Assembly: GCF_029266915.1 (NCBI RefSeq)
Contig: NZ_JARIEF010000120.1
Span: forward strand, 1 to 64,000
Reading direction: 5' to 3'
Length of the DNA stretch: 64,000 nucleotides
Source of the DNA: Tissierella sp.
GTDB taxonomy: Bacteria; Bacillota; Clostridia; Tissierellales; Tissierellaceae
Part shown: positions 44,398-53,760 of the stretch, piece after piece
How positions within the stretch are numbered: the stretch's first letter is position 1
Layout: every line of letters starts with the position of its first letter
Position numbers and translations under genes: made by a program
Notes under the pieces: generated by a model
Database searches by the model: none
What the model was told of the DNA's origin: nothing
What the model saw: the letters and a program-made list of their open reading frames with translations, nothing else

Positions 44398-44997
44398 TTA
44401 TTTATATACTACTACTCTGTGTTCTAAAGAATCAAACTCTTTATCACCTGGATTTGACATTGGTTTTCCAAATGGCATTTGTGCTCTCATCTTCCATGAT
44501 GCGGGCATATTCCACTCTTTCTTTACTTCATCTTCTATAAGTTCATTGTAATGCTGAAGTGATGCTCCATAGCCTTCCATGTCTAAAGCTGTCCATATAT
44601 TAAGCTGGTTCATTCCGCTTGATTCCATTGACCATACAGGGAAGTTATCTTTGTAGAGAGGAAATTCTTTTTGCAGCGATTCAACGGTATCATAATCTTC
44701 AAAAAATAGTATAGTTCCATATCCTGCATCAAAAGAATTTATCTTTTCTTCTGTCGGAGCAAAGCTACCTTCAGGAACCACCTTTCTTAAAGCTTCTTTA
44801 GTTATATCCCATAATTTAGCATGACTTTTACCTAAAAGCAATACCACTCTTGCTGTTTGTGAGTTAAATGCAGATGGAGTATGTTTTACTGCATGTTGTA
44901 TTATCTCTTCAAGCTTATCATCTGATACTATGGGATCCTTGCTGATTGCATAATATGATCTTCTTTCTTCAACTGCGTCATAAAAATTCTTTTCCAT
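44398..44997 (-). CDS. Nitroreductase family protein
   Basis: 199 residues: DAVEERRSYYAISKD at the FMN-phosphate site, HTPSAFNSQTARVVLLLG, and near the C-terminus MPFGKPMSNPGDKEF. This is the YodC/HBN1-like type of FMN nitroreductase, acting on nitro compounds and quinones with NAD(P)H. The gene lies 189 bases beyond an HxlR regulator transcribed in the same direction. The AAAAGTAACGAA motif at 45063-45074 in its leader recurs ahead of wrbA. Confidence 0.9.
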   Translation of the reverse strand: MEKNFYDAVEERRSYYAISKDPIVSDDKLEEIIQHAVKHTPSAFNSQTARVVLLLGKSHAKLWDITKEALRKVVPEGSFAPTEEKINSFDAGYGTILFFEDYDTVESLQKEFPLYKDNFPVWSMESSGMNQLNIWTALDMEGYGASLQHYNELIEDEVKKEWNMPASWKMRAQMPFGKPMSNPGDKEFDSLEHRVVVYK

Positions 44998-45062
44998 TTT
45001 TATTCCTCCGTTTTATATATTGTATTTTTATCTTTATTTATAGTTATAATATCAAGTGAAGG

Positions 45063-45074
45063 TTCGTTACTTTT
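45063..45074 (-). promoter_or_regulatory. AAAAGTAACGAA motif ahead of the nitroreductase gene
   Basis: 12-base motif on the coding strand, 66 bases before the nitroreductase start codon; the core AAAGTAACGAA recurs in the same orientation before wrbA. Probable operator of the HxlR protein encoded between them. Confidence 0.5.
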
Positions 45075-45186
45075 AATCACTTAGTATATTTATATTATTC
45101 CATATAGATTTTTATATGTCAAGTATAAATTCTGATAAAAATAAGAAACCTCTACTGTGAAATAAAGGTCTATTATTTTTATCTCT

Positions 45187-45498
45187 TTAGTCCATCCATT
45201 TTTCAGCCCAATTCTGAATCTCATCCATTGCTTTGCTAAGATCTTTTCCCTTATCTGTAAGTTCATATTCTATTCTTACTGGTGTCTCGGGATACACAGT
45301 CCTAGTTACTATTCCACTATGCTCTAATTCTTTAAACCTCTCTGTCAACATTCTTGCACTCATATTAGGAATGGCAGCTGATATATCTGAGAAACGTTTT
45401 TGTTTATTTAATAGTGTCCTTATAATTAAACCTGTCCATCTTTTGCCTAACAATTCAAATGCATCTTCAAACTTGGGACATAAATGATATTTTTCCAT
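45187..45498 (-). CDS. HxlR-family regulator with N-terminal redox cysteine (YodB/CatR type)
   Basis: About 103 residues: MEKYHLCPKFEDAFELLGKR, RFSDISAAIPNMSARMLTERFKELEHSGIV, then the wing TVYPETPVRIEYELTDKGKDL. The single conserved Cys7 corresponds to the thiol by which Bacillus YodB and CatR sense quinones and diamide. ATG 45498 behind AGGTGGTGATTTTC; a GTG four codons upstream falls in the site. It lies between the genes of a nitroreductase and WrbA, both quinone reductases, which it probably represses. Confidence 0.92.
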   Translation of the reverse strand: MEKYHLCPKFEDAFELLGKRWTGLIIRTLLNKQKRFSDISAAIPNMSARMLTERFKELEHSGIVTRTVYPETPVRIEYELTDKGKDLSKAMDEIQNWAEKWMD

Positions 45499-45675
45499 GA
45501 AAATCACCACCTACTTAGATTATAACATAGTTAGTATATTAAAGTAAGTCAATCTTGTAATATTATTTATATAATAGATATTTTTTCAAGAATATTAGTA
45601 TTATCTTAAATATGAAAAATACTTAATATAATAATTTTATTTATTTGAAGGTTATTAATTTATTGGGGTATACTT

Positions 45676-45687
45676 AAAGTAACGAAG
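45676..45687 (+). promoter_or_regulatory. AAAGTAACGAAG motif ahead of wrbA
   Basis: Same 11-base core as at 45063, here part of AAGTAA-CG-AAGTAA, a direct repeat 40 bases before the wrbA start codon. Confidence 0.5.
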
Positions 45688-45726
45688 TAATTAAAATGTT
45701 TTAAATATATTTTAGGAGGAATTTTT

Positions 45727-46347
45727 GTGAAAAATGTTAAATTAGCAATAGTATACTACAGTATGACGGGTACAAACTTCCAACTTGCATCTTGGGCTAA
45801 AGAAGCAGCTGAAGAAGCAGGAGCTGAAGTAAGAATGGTAAAGGCTCATGAGCTTGCACCTAAAGATTCAATTCAAAACAATCCTGCCTGGTTAGCTCAG
45901 GTAGAGAGAGAGAAAGATATTAAAGAAGCAACTTCAGACGATTTAGTGTGGGCAGATGCAATAATATTCTCATCACCGACACGTTTTGGAAATGTAGCAG
46001 CTCAGATAAAGCAGTTTATGGATCTGCAAGGAGGAATATGGGCTCAAGGTCAATTGGTAGATAAGGTTGTTTCAGCTATGAGTTCAGCTCAAAACCCTCA
46101 TGGCGGACAAGAACAAACTATACAGGCAATCTATACAACTATGATGCACTGGGGTGCTATAATAGTTCCTACAGGATATACTGACGACAGCATCTACGGA
46201 GCAGGCGGAAACCCTTATGGTACTTCTGTAACAGCTGGAAGAGATGGTATGGTAGAAGATGTAGAAGCAGCAGTAAGACACCAGGCTAAGAGAACAGTAA
46301 AAGTTGCCGGACTCTTAAAACTAGGTAAGGAAAATCAAAATATCTAA
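45727..46347 (+). CDS. wrbA: NAD(P)H:quinone oxidoreductase, WrbA type
   Basis: 206 residues. YYSMTGTNFQLASWAKEAA binds FMN phosphate, SPTRFGNVAAQIKQFMD is the WrbA signature, and SSAQNPHGGQEQTI with GAGGNPYGTS complete the flavin site. WrbA performs two-electron reduction of quinones, avoiding semiquinone radicals. GTG start behind TTAGGAGGAATTTTT. It is transcribed away from the HxlR regulator and carries the shared motif in its leader. Confidence 0.95.
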   Translation: MKNVKLAIVYYSMTGTNFQLASWAKEAAEEAGAEVRMVKAHELAPKDSIQNNPAWLAQVEREKDIKEATSDDLVWADAIIFSSPTRFGNVAAQIKQFMDLQGGIWAQGQLVDKVVSAMSSAQNPHGGQEQTIQAIYTTMMHWGAIIVPTGYTDDSIYGAGGNPYGTSVTAGRDGMVEDVEAAVRHQAKRTVKVAGLLKLGKENQNI

Positions 46348-46380
46348 TTTTATTAAAATTAAATAAATAGTAGCTAAATA

Positions 46381-46446
46381 AAAAGAAGAACCTAATATAT
46401 AAGATCGGCCCAAGGGCATGCCTTATTAGGTTCTTCTTTTTCTTTT
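46381..46446. terminator. Terminator after wrbA
   Basis: AAAAGAAGAACCTAA pairs with TTATTAGGTTCTTCTTTT; the 30-base centre contains a further GGC/GCC stem. Confidence 0.88.
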
Positions 46447-46593
46447 CTTTATAAAATCCCATACTATCTCCTCCTGATTATATATTTCTCATTTTTTACA
46501 AGAGCAGAACAATGAATTAACGGCACCAATTTGTAAAAGGCCATCTCTTAGTTTATACTTATACTAGCAGAGCTACTTATGAAAGGGGATTTT

Positions 46594-47151
46594 ATGGCAA
46601 ATATCATTTTAATTTTAGTATTACAGCTAGTTTATGTTCCGCTCCTGACACTGAGGACCATATTTTTAGTTAAAAACATGACAGTTATAGCTTCACTTCT
46701 TGGCTTTTTAGAATCGCTTATATATGTATTTGGCTTGTCTCTTGTCTTCAGCGGAGAACAAGGACCGCTTGCAATGTTTGTATATGCTCTTGGGTTTGGA
46801 ATCGGCATACTTATAGGAGGCGCTGTTGAAAACAAACTTGCTATAGGCTACAACAACTTTTCAGTAAACCTTATGGAAAAAAACACTGATCTGATTACCA
46901 GATTAAGAGATGAAGGGTTTGGCGTTACAGTCTATGACGGAGAAGGAAGAGACGGTAAAAGATACAGACTTGATATACTTACAAAACGCAGCAGAGAAGA
47001 AGAACTTTTAGACCTAGTAGATGTATATGAGCCAAAAGCTTTTATAGTTTCCTATGAACCTCGAAGATTTAAAGGCGGTTTCTTAGTCAATTCAATGAAG
47101 AAGGCCCGAAAAACAAAGTTAGGAGCTAAAGAAAAAACTTCAAAAAATTAA
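46594..47151 (+). CDS. DUF5698/DUF2179 (UPF0316) membrane protein
   Basis: About 185 residues: three membrane helices in the first 90 residues (including LTLRTIFLVKNMTVIASLLGF) and a small cytoplasmic DUF2179 domain (LRDEGFGVTVYDGEGRDGKR, LVDVYEPKAFIVSYEPRRF). This is the UPF0316 layout known from Bacillus YebE-like proteins, without an assigned role. The ATG at 46594 follows AAAGGGGATTTT; an upstream Met lies in that site. Basic C-terminus. Single gene. Confidence 0.85.
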   Translation: MANIILILVLQLVYVPLLTLRTIFLVKNMTVIASLLGFLESLIYVFGLSLVFSGEQGPLAMFVYALGFGIGILIGGAVENKLAIGYNNFSVNLMEKNTDLITRLRDEGFGVTVYDGEGRDGKRYRLDILTKRSREEELLDLVDVYEPKAFIVSYEPRRFKGGFLVNSMKKARKTKLGAKEKTSKN

Positions 47152-47251
47152 AAATATAAATAGCTGTCAAGGGAAATAAAAGCTTTTAATAACTAAACAG
47201 CTATTTTAAAATAGTTTTAAATATTTTAAATAAGACTTAGAACTTTATAAA

Positions 47252-47294
47252 ATATAAGCACCTGATTATTAATAATCGGGTGCTTATATTTTTA
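47252..47294. terminator. Bidirectional terminator before the mhqD-like gene
   Basis: ATAAGCACCTGATTATT and AATAATCGGGTGCTTAT, near-perfect, with T on both outward sides. Confidence 0.88.
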
Positions 47295-47319
47295 TGATTT
47301 TTTATTTACAATTATAATT

Positions 47320-47922
47320 TTATATAGAAGAATACCACTTAGCCGCGGCCTCTACTTCTTCCTTGGTCAGCTGATGACCTTTATCTTCCCAGTGTAGTTT
47401 AACTCCTGCACCAGCTTTTTCCAACAATTTCTCTAGTTCCACTGATTCCTCAGGCGAGCATATAGGGTCATTAGTCCCCGCACCTATAAATATATTTTTA
47501 CCAGATAAATCAGGAAGTTCTATTCCTCTTCTCGGAACCATGGGATGATGAAGAATAGCTCCTTTTAAGGCATCCTTATAGTGAAATAATAGACTGGCAG
47601 CAATATTTGCCCCGTTTGAATAGCCAACAGCAACAATATTATCTCTGTCAAAACCGTACTTCGAAGATGCTTCATCAAGAAAATCATTAAGTTCCTCAGT
47701 TCGAAAAATCAGATCCTCTTCATCAAAAACACCTTCTTCTAATCTTCTGAAAAATCTAGACATACCATTTTCTAGGACATTTCCCCTTACACTTAAGACA
47801 GATGCTTTCTCATCTATTCTTTGAGCAACTGAGAGTAGATCCTTCTCAGTTCCTCCTGTTCCATGGAGCAGGAGCAAGGTTGGCCTATCAAGATTTTCTC
47901 CTTTATTAAATATGTGCTTCAT
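47320..47922 (-). CDS. mhqD: MhqD-like carboxylesterase/phospholipase
   Basis: 200 residues of the small carboxylesterase family: LLLLHGTGGTEKDLLSVA, nucleophile elbow VAVGYSNGANIAASLL, acid in GAGTNDPICS and the catalytic His in WEDKGHQLTKEE. In Bacillus the homolog MhqD is induced by methyl-hydroquinone and catechol and encoded next to the ring-cleaving dioxygenase MhqE, as here (30 bases downstream of the dioxygenase gene). The name is by context and similarity of pattern. Confidence 0.85.
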   Translation of the reverse strand: MKHIFNKGENLDRPTLLLLHGTGGTEKDLLSVAQRIDEKASVLSVRGNVLENGMSRFFRRLEEGVFDEEDLIFRTEELNDFLDEASSKYGFDRDNIVAVGYSNGANIAASLLFHYKDALKGAILHHPMVPRRGIELPDLSGKNIFIGAGTNDPICSPEESVELEKLLEKAGAGVKLHWEDKGHQLTKEEVEAAAKWYSSI

Positions 47923-47952
47923 TTATTGTCCTCCTCTTGTAGAAACTGTTTA

Positions 47953-48891
47953 TTAATCTAATGTTCTTACCTCAACGGGCATAAGAATTCCTTCTATTTT
48001 TTCTCTTTGCGGTTCATATTGTTTAGGAAGCATAAGATTTTCTCCCATAGTTTCCTGAGATTCATCGTGTGCAAATCCAGGAGGATCTGTTGCAATCTCA
48101 AATAATATTCCTCCATACTCCCTGAAATAAATCGCGTTAAAATAATTTCTGTCTATTACCGGAGTTACTTTATATCCAGCGCTTTCAACATGAGCTTTCC
48201 AATCAAGCTGATCTTCATTATCGCTAGCTCTCCATGCTATATGGTGTACTGTACCTACTCCCATTTGTCCTCTTTCTGTCTCTGTAAATTTTAGGTCAAT
48301 TATATTTCCTATATCAGATGAAGAACTAAAACGTATTAACTCTCCCTCTTCTCCTATTCTTTCAAGACCCATTACATTTTCTAAAAGATCTGCTGTTTCT
48401 TCAGGCTCACTTGATAAAAGTGTAGCTCCTGCAAATCCCTTAATAGCTGATTGGGACTTAATTCCTCCAAAATTCCTGGTATTTAAAGCTCCATCTTCTC
48501 TTTCAACTATTTCCAATCTTAATCCATGTGGATCGTCAAATTCAAGATATTTTTCTCCAAATCTTTCAGTTTTACTGATTTCTATATTAAAAGATTCTAA
48601 TCTCTCTTCCCAAAAGCTCATCGCTCCTTTTGGAATAGCGTAGGAAGTAACCCCTACTTGTCCTGATCCAATCTTACCTTGACTGGCATCAGCCCATGGA
48701 AAAAAGGTAATAATAGTTCCAGGATTACCATCTTCATCCCCGAAATACAGGTGATAGGTACCCGGATCATCAAAATTTACAGTTTTTTTAACTAATCTTA
48801 GCCCAAGAACACCTGCATAAAAGTCTACATTTTCCTGGGGATTGCCTACAATTGATGTTATATGGTGAAGTCCCATTGTTTTTTTAGTCAT
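47953..48891 (-). CDS. Ring-cleaving dioxygenase, VOC family (MhqO/MhqE-like)
   Basis: 312 residues with two pairs of VOC modules: LHHITSIVGNPQENVDFYAGVLG at the start with the first metal His, VHHIAWRASDNEDQLDW in the second half, and GILFEIATDPPGF with the Glu ligand. PYridine-free, non-haem iron enzymes of this group cleave hydroquinone-type rings. ATG behind AAGGAGTTGGATTAA. It lies between a flavin-reductase-like gene and the mhqD-like gene, forming a three-gene quinone-detoxification operon. Confidence 0.9.
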   Translation of the reverse strand: MTKKTMGLHHITSIVGNPQENVDFYAGVLGLRLVKKTVNFDDPGTYHLYFGDEDGNPGTIITFFPWADASQGKIGSGQVGVTSYAIPKGAMSFWEERLESFNIEISKTERFGEKYLEFDDPHGLRLEIVEREDGALNTRNFGGIKSQSAIKGFAGATLLSSEPEETADLLENVMGLERIGEEGELIRFSSSSDIGNIIDLKFTETERGQMGVGTVHHIAWRASDNEDQLDWKAHVESAGYKVTPVIDRNYFNAIYFREYGGILFEIATDPPGFAHDESQETMGENLMLPKQYEPQREKIEGILMPVEVRTLD

Positions 48892-48955
48892 TTAATCCAA
48901 CTCCTTTATTTATTTACTTATTTACTTTATTTGCTTATTTACTTTATTCTTATTT

Positions 48956-49561
48956 TTACTTTGGTCTGTCAATAGAAAAAATCTTTCCTATTTCGGCATA
49001 ACTTGATCCTGCCAGGCGGCTTATAGCATTTAGTCCTCTAGGGTCTATTCTTCCATTTTCATAAATCTCTTCATCTATATGAAATCTAACTATCTCTCCT
49101 ATAAACAAGTCGCTTCCACTCTTTCCCTCACCTAAAGAAACTGCTTTTACAAGTTTACATTCCATCCTTATCTTTGCTTCTTTTATTGCAGGAACAGATA
49201 TAACCTCGCTCTCTATAAGTGTCAGATCAGTTAGCTCTATCTCACTTTCATCCTTAGCTAATGAGGCAGCTGTTTTATTAACTTCAGCTACATTTTTATC
49301 ATCTACAATATGAACTACAAATTCCTCTTTTTTATAAATATTTCTGGCAGTATCTTTCATCCTGTCTTCAGGTCTTTGAACAGATACTGATATCATAGGA
49401 GGATTTGAAGAAACGATGTTGAAATAACTAAAAGGCGCTGCATTTACAACTCCTTATTCCGACTGGCTTGTTACAAAAGCAATAGGCCTTGGGATTATGC
49501 TGCCAATTAAAAATTTATAATTATCTCTTTCAGTGTTTTTTGATGGATCTATAGAAATCAT
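48956..49561 (-). pseudogene. Flavin reductase-like protein interrupted by a TAA codon
   Basis: Reading from ATG 49561 (behind AAAGGAGTGAATTA) gives MISIDPSKNTERDNYKFLIG and SIIPRPIAFVTSQSE, then TAA at 49454-49456 (codon 36), then GVVNAAPFSYFNIVSSNPP and on to the normal end at 48956. The total of 201 codons is the full size of the flavin-reductase-like FMN-binding split-barrel family, and the stop falls in the turn just before the conserved NAAPFS. There is no frameshift. An internal ATG at 49396 could restart, but without the FMN-binding N-terminus. TAA is not a selenocysteine or pyrrolysine codon, so this is a nonsense mutation or a read error. Confidence 0.85.
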
Positions 49562-49737
49562 TAATTCACTCCTTTTTTTTATAATATAAAATTTTATCTA
49601 TCTCTTTTAACTATATATCTCCTATAATCTAGAAGGATATAAGAGTTATTTTTATCATGCCAGGTTATCTTTAATAACCTACGTACTATTCATACCCAAA
49701 TATAAAAAATAATATCTCTTCTTTTAAGAAAAATAAA

Positions 49738-49784
49738 ACAAAAAGATATGATGAGTTAGAATTTCCATCTCATCATATCTTTTA
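49738..49784 (-). terminator. Terminator of the cardiolipin synthase gene
   Basis: AAAAGATATGATGAG and CTCATCATATCTTTT around a 13-base loop, T run on the minus strand. Confidence 0.9.
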
Positions 49785-49843
49785 AAGTAAGCAAAATAAT
49801 CATTCAAACAGAGTCCCCACACTTAATCCTTAAACTATAATTA

Positions 49844-51418
49844 TTAGAGTAAGGGAGCAAATATTTTTATTATTCTTGCGGTAAAAGTCATAAAAACATT
49901 ATAATTTTTAATATCATCTAGGCTAACTCTGTGAGATATTTCTAAGGTATTCTTAAAATCTAGTTTAATATCTGAGATAGCACTTGTCCCTTCCATATAT
50001 AAACCACATTCAAAATGGTGGTATAAACTCCGGTAGTCAAGATTAACTGTTCCAACAACAGCCTTCTTGTCATCACTTAGAAACTGCTTTGCATGCATGA
50101 ATCCTGGTGTATATTCATAGATTTTAACACCAGAATCTATCAATTCTTTGTAGTGACTTCTGGACTGAGCAAAAACAAATTTCTTATCTGCTATATGAGG
50201 CAGTATGATTTTCACATCCACTCCCCTTCTTGCTGCAAATTGAAGGGAGGTTACCATCTCTCCATCTAAGATTAGGTAGGGAGTCATAATATAAACATAA
50301 TCCTCTGCTCTATTTAATATATCCATATATATCATCTGGCCTACCTTATCATTGTCTAGAGGAGAGTCACCATAGGGTATTACATAGCCTCTTTCTTTTA
50401 CAGCTAACTCTTTTGATCCATATGAATCCATCATATAAGTTCTATTTTCTTCGCTAGTATTCCATAACTGCAAAAACATTATGGTAAAACTTTCTACTGA
50501 TTGTCCTTTGATCATAATAACCGTATCTTTCCAATGGCCATATACTTCTATTTCATTTATATACTCATCTGCAAGGTTTATTCCTCCAGTAAAAGCAACT
50601 TCTCCGTCCACTACCAATATCTTGCGGTGATCCCTGTAATTATAATGAGTTGAAAGAAAAGGACGAATTGGTGAAAACACCTTACACTGGATACCAAGTT
50701 TTCTTAATTTATCAGGATAGCTATGAGGCAATAGGGCAAACTCATTAGTCCCATCATACATAAACCTTACTTCAACACCTTGCTTTACTTTATCAGATAA
50801 GATTTTTAAAATCTGCCCCCACATAACTCCTTCATCAACAATAAAATATTCCATAAAAATAAATTTTTCCGCTTTTTCTATCTGTATTAACATTTCTTTA
50901 AAGGCATCTTCCCCTAAAGGAAAATATTTTGTGCTTGAGTTTTCATATACCGGATATCCTCCAGATTTACCAGTATAAGTAGCCAGATTATACAGTCCTT
51001 TATTTTCTATTTTTAATCTATCCATTAAATCTTCTTGGTCACTAAATTCACTCTGAGTTTCCTTCACTATCTTTTTAACTCTCTTTTTGATAGTTCTGTG
51101 TCCTATATCTGTTTGTATGAAAATATAGAGCAAGCCCCCAAATCCAGGCAAGAGCATAATAAGTGTAATCCAGGATAACTTAACGCTTGTATTATGTTCT
51201 GAATTTATTACATATAAAACCATAATTATTGTAAAGATTAATAAAGTACCAACAGTAAAGGGGATTAAACCTTCTAAAAACCTAAATATCCTAATTAAGG
51301 CTAGGATCTGAACAAATAAAAGAAGAAATACAATTCCAGTTCTTCCGATTACTATTCTGAGTATACCTCGCTTACTTCTCTTTAAAAGCAAAATTTGATT
51401 GGATTTATTTGCACTCAT
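49844..51418 (-). CDS. cls: Cardiolipin synthase (PLD superfamily)
   Basis: 524 residues: two N-terminal membrane helices (near 20-40 and 45-75), then two phospholipase-D domains with HxKxxxxD motifs HRKILVVDG (near 265) and HAKQFLSDD (near 445). Bacterial Cls joins two phosphatidylglycerol molecules to cardiolipin and glycerol at the membrane. ATG behind AAAAAGGAATGAAAAT. Single gene with its own terminator. Confidence 0.95.
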   Translation of the reverse strand: MSANKSNQILLLKRSKRGILRIVIGRTGIVFLLLFVQILALIRIFRFLEGLIPFTVGTLLIFTIIMVLYVINSEHNTSVKLSWITLIMLLPGFGGLLYIFIQTDIGHRTIKKRVKKIVKETQSEFSDQEDLMDRLKIENKGLYNLATYTGKSGGYPVYENSSTKYFPLGEDAFKEMLIQIEKAEKFIFMEYFIVDEGVMWGQILKILSDKVKQGVEVRFMYDGTNEFALLPHSYPDKLRKLGIQCKVFSPIRPFLSTHYNYRDHRKILVVDGEVAFTGGINLADEYINEIEVYGHWKDTVIMIKGQSVESFTIMFLQLWNTSEENRTYMMDSYGSKELAVKERGYVIPYGDSPLDNDKVGQMIYMDILNRAEDYVYIMTPYLILDGEMVTSLQFAARRGVDVKIILPHIADKKFVFAQSRSHYKELIDSGVKIYEYTPGFMHAKQFLSDDKKAVVGTVNLDYRSLYHHFECGLYMEGTSAISDIKLDFKNTLEISHRVSLDDIKNYNVFMTFTARIIKIFAPLL

Positions 51419-51562
51419 ATTTTCATTCCTTTTTATTGTAATTTTAAAATAATAATTGGACCTATCATATCATATTTCATCTAGCTTTCTCAGATTTATT
51501 TAATTATTTCTTAGTGGATTTTTATTCTAGTATTTTTTTAATATGCTTTTATTAGTAATTAT

Positions 51563-51608
51563 AAAAAAGTCTTTCTCTAGGTAAAAAAACTTTGAGAAAG
51601 ACTTTTTC
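51563..51608 (-). terminator. Terminator of the MFS gene
   Basis: AAAAAGTCTTTCTC and GAGAAAGACTTTTT, T run on the minus strand. Confidence 0.88.
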
Positions 51609-51616
51609 TATTCTTT

Positions 51617-52810
51617 TTATAAAGCTGAATTAGCTTGTTTTTGTTTTAATCCACTTAAAGCTAAAATCATTACAAGAGAAATCAAGGCTAGAATTATAAG
51701 TCCAAGATTAAAATTTCCTCCTGTTTTATCAAGAAAAAGACCAAAAACTGAAGGACCTGCTGCAATACCAATATTTGAAGCAGCAGTCAGTATTCCCAAA
51801 CCCATACTCATTTGCCTAGGATTAATAAGCTCTGGCAAAAGCGAGAATACAAAAATTGGAATAGGTGTAAATCCCAAACCCAGTGTAAATGCCCATATCG
51901 GCAAGCCAGCTGTTCCTCTTCCAATTAGAATAAATGAAATTGCCATAATAATACTTCCAATTAAGAGCAGTCTCTTCTTCCATCCTGTCTTATCAATGAT
52001 TATTCCAACAATAGGACCAAGAAAAATTGGAACTAGCATAATAAAACTAACTAAGAATCCAGCCCTCTGAGCAGTCATGCCCATATCTTGAAAATACTGT
52101 GGAACAAATGTTACGTAAGATAGAAGCTGACTGTTTCCTAATGCCCAAATTAAGGCAAGTAGCCAAAGACTTACATTAGATAAAAGTCCGCCTGAAGCTT
52201 GGTTTGAGTTAGTATCAGGGCTAGAAGTCTTCTCTTCTTTTGGTAAATGAAGCTTAAATATATTCATAAGCATAACTATTCCTGCAAAAACTGCTATCCC
52301 TAAAATTATATTTCTCCAGTATATCCGCTCTCCTAAAATTCCGAATAAATTAGCCGCTATTACAGTTCCAAGAGGGACTGCCGTGTTAAATATTCCCATT
52401 GCAATACCCATATTTGTTTTGTCAAAAAACATAGTAACCAATAAAGGTGCCAAAACTACCAAAGCAGTAGCCCCTATACCCGCTATTACTCTATAAACCA
52501 GTAAAGCTGAGAAAGATCCCGCCATAGAAAAAGCTATCAGTCCAGAAATTGATATTAATAAAGCGATAAGTATAATAGATTTTTTATTATACTTGCTTGC
52601 TAGAAAGGCTATTAGAAATGGAATAAAAATTCCCGGTACAGCATACGCTCCCATCAACATACCCGACTGCGAAGTAGAGAAATCTATATCATTTTGAATC
52701 TTATCAAATATCGGCGGCAAGGATTGCAGTGATATAGCAAACACTAGCATAAGTGAAAATGAAATACCAAGCACCACCCATTTATACGAATTATTTTTTT
52801 TAACAACCAT
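51617..52810 (-). CDS. MFS transporter (CynX/NimT-like)
   Basis: 397 residues, 12 membrane helices. QNDIDFSTSQSGMLMGAYAVPGIFIPF, the loop-2/3 stretch FLASKYNKKSIILIA and RVIAGIGATALVVLAPLL in helix 4 are typical of the CynX/NimT branch of the major facilitator superfamily, which carries cyanate, nitroimidazoles or organic anions. A hydrophilic loop (KEEKTSSPDTNSNQASGG) separates the halves. ATG behind TAGGAGGAATAAT. Substrate unknown. Confidence 0.88.
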   Translation of the reverse strand: MVVKKNNSYKWVVLGISFSLMLVFAISLQSLPPIFDKIQNDIDFSTSQSGMLMGAYAVPGIFIPFLIAFLASKYNKKSIILIALLISISGLIAFSMAGSFSALLVYRVIAGIGATALVVLAPLLVTMFFDKTNMGIAMGIFNTAVPLGTVIAANLFGILGERIYWRNIILGIAVFAGIVMLMNIFKLHLPKEEKTSSPDTNSNQASGGLLSNVSLWLLALIWALGNSQLLSYVTFVPQYFQDMGMTAQRAGFLVSFIMLVPIFLGPIVGIIIDKTGWKKRLLLIGSIIMAISFILIGRGTAGLPIWAFTLGLGFTPIPIFVFSLLPELINPRQMSMGLGILTAASNIGIAAGPSVFGLFLDKTGGNFNLGLIILALISLVMILALSGLKQKQANSAL

Positions 52811-52893
52811 ATTATTCCTCCTATAAAATTATAATTCCAGTTTTAAATCTTCCCTATAGAAATATAATCAATCTACTATATCTATAGAATGAA

Positions 52894-52934
52894 ATGGATA
52901 TTATTCCTTCATTGTATTAAGAAATAATATCCAT
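52894..52934. terminator. Possible terminator of the fetAB-like operon
   Basis: ATGGATATTATT and AATAATATCCAT, a perfect 12-base stem with a 17-base loop, but only a short T-rich tail. Confidence 0.5.
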
Positions 52935-52974
52935 ATTTTATACTAAGTTAAAAAATTTTAAAAATAAGAATAGC

Positions 52975-53760
52975 TTACTCCTGTACCTCCAATTGACTTT
53001 CTTTATTAAAGAAGCTCTTGTAAGCCATATTAACAAATATAATAAGAGTTAAGGAGACACTCCCTAAAATTCCCAGCATTATAGCTATCTGATACTTAAT
53101 AGCACTGATAGGTGATAAACCAGCTAGGATTTGTCCTGTCATCATTCCAGGTAAAAAGACTATTCCCATACCCAGCATTGAATTGATGGTCGGAAGTATT
53201 GCTGAATCAAAAGCACTATCTACAATACCTTTAACAGCAGTCTTTGGTGTAGCTCCTAGCATCAGAGCTGCTTCAATTTGATTCTTGCTAGACTCAATCC
53301 CACCTGCTAGTCTAGAGACCCCAAGTGAAATCCCTGTCATTGAGTTTCCAATTAACATTCCAGTTATAGGTATGAAGTATCTAGGATTATACCATGGACT
53401 TACCCTTATAACTATAAATAAGAAATATATCATTGTTACTAGATTTCCAACTATCATAGACAGGGCAATAACCTTTTTCAGGCTTGGTGATATTTCTTCT
53501 TTAACACGTTTAAAGATATTTATTATTGCAAAGGCCTCCATTAATATGATAAATATTATGGTGTAAAACGGACTTGGATTATCAAATATATAAACAAGTA
53601 CATAGCCAATTAGTCCTAACTGCAGGGTCATTCTAACAGATGCCAGCAATATTTCTCTTTCACGATTTATACCCCTGTGCCTGACAATAAATAAAAGTAT
53701 AACTACAAAGATATAGGCTGAAGCTAATTGAATCAAAGTAAGATCAATATTAGGGTCCAT
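52975..53760 (-). CDS. fetB: ABC exporter permease, FetB/UPF0014 family
   Basis: 261 residues with seven membrane helices. MLIGNSMTGISLGVSRL and the cytoplasmic ALMLGATPKTAVKGIVDSAF and MLGMGIVFLPGMMTGQILAG are the UPF0014 signatures. FetAB of E. coli exports iron and helps resist oxidative stress. The ATG overlaps the last base of the ATPase stop codon (TAATG), so the two are translationally coupled. Confidence 0.92.
   Translation of the reverse strand: MDPNIDLTLIQLASAYIFVVILLFIVRHRGINREREILLASVRMTLQLGLIGYVLVYIFDNPSPFYTIIFIILMEAFAIINIFKRVKEEISPSLKKVIALSMIVGNLVTMIYFLFIVIRVSPWYNPRYFIPITGMLIGNSMTGISLGVSRLAGGIESSKNQIEAALMLGATPKTAVKGIVDSAFDSAILPTINSMLGMGIVFLPGMMTGQILAGLSPISAIKYQIAIMLGILGSVSLTLIIFVNMAYKSFFNKESQLEVQE

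Noticed and set aside
49454-49456. In-frame TAA as recoding (Sec, Pyl or reassigned stop)
   Set aside because: Sec uses UGA, Pyl uses UAG, and TAA ends many intact genes here, so a mutation or sequencing error is simpler.
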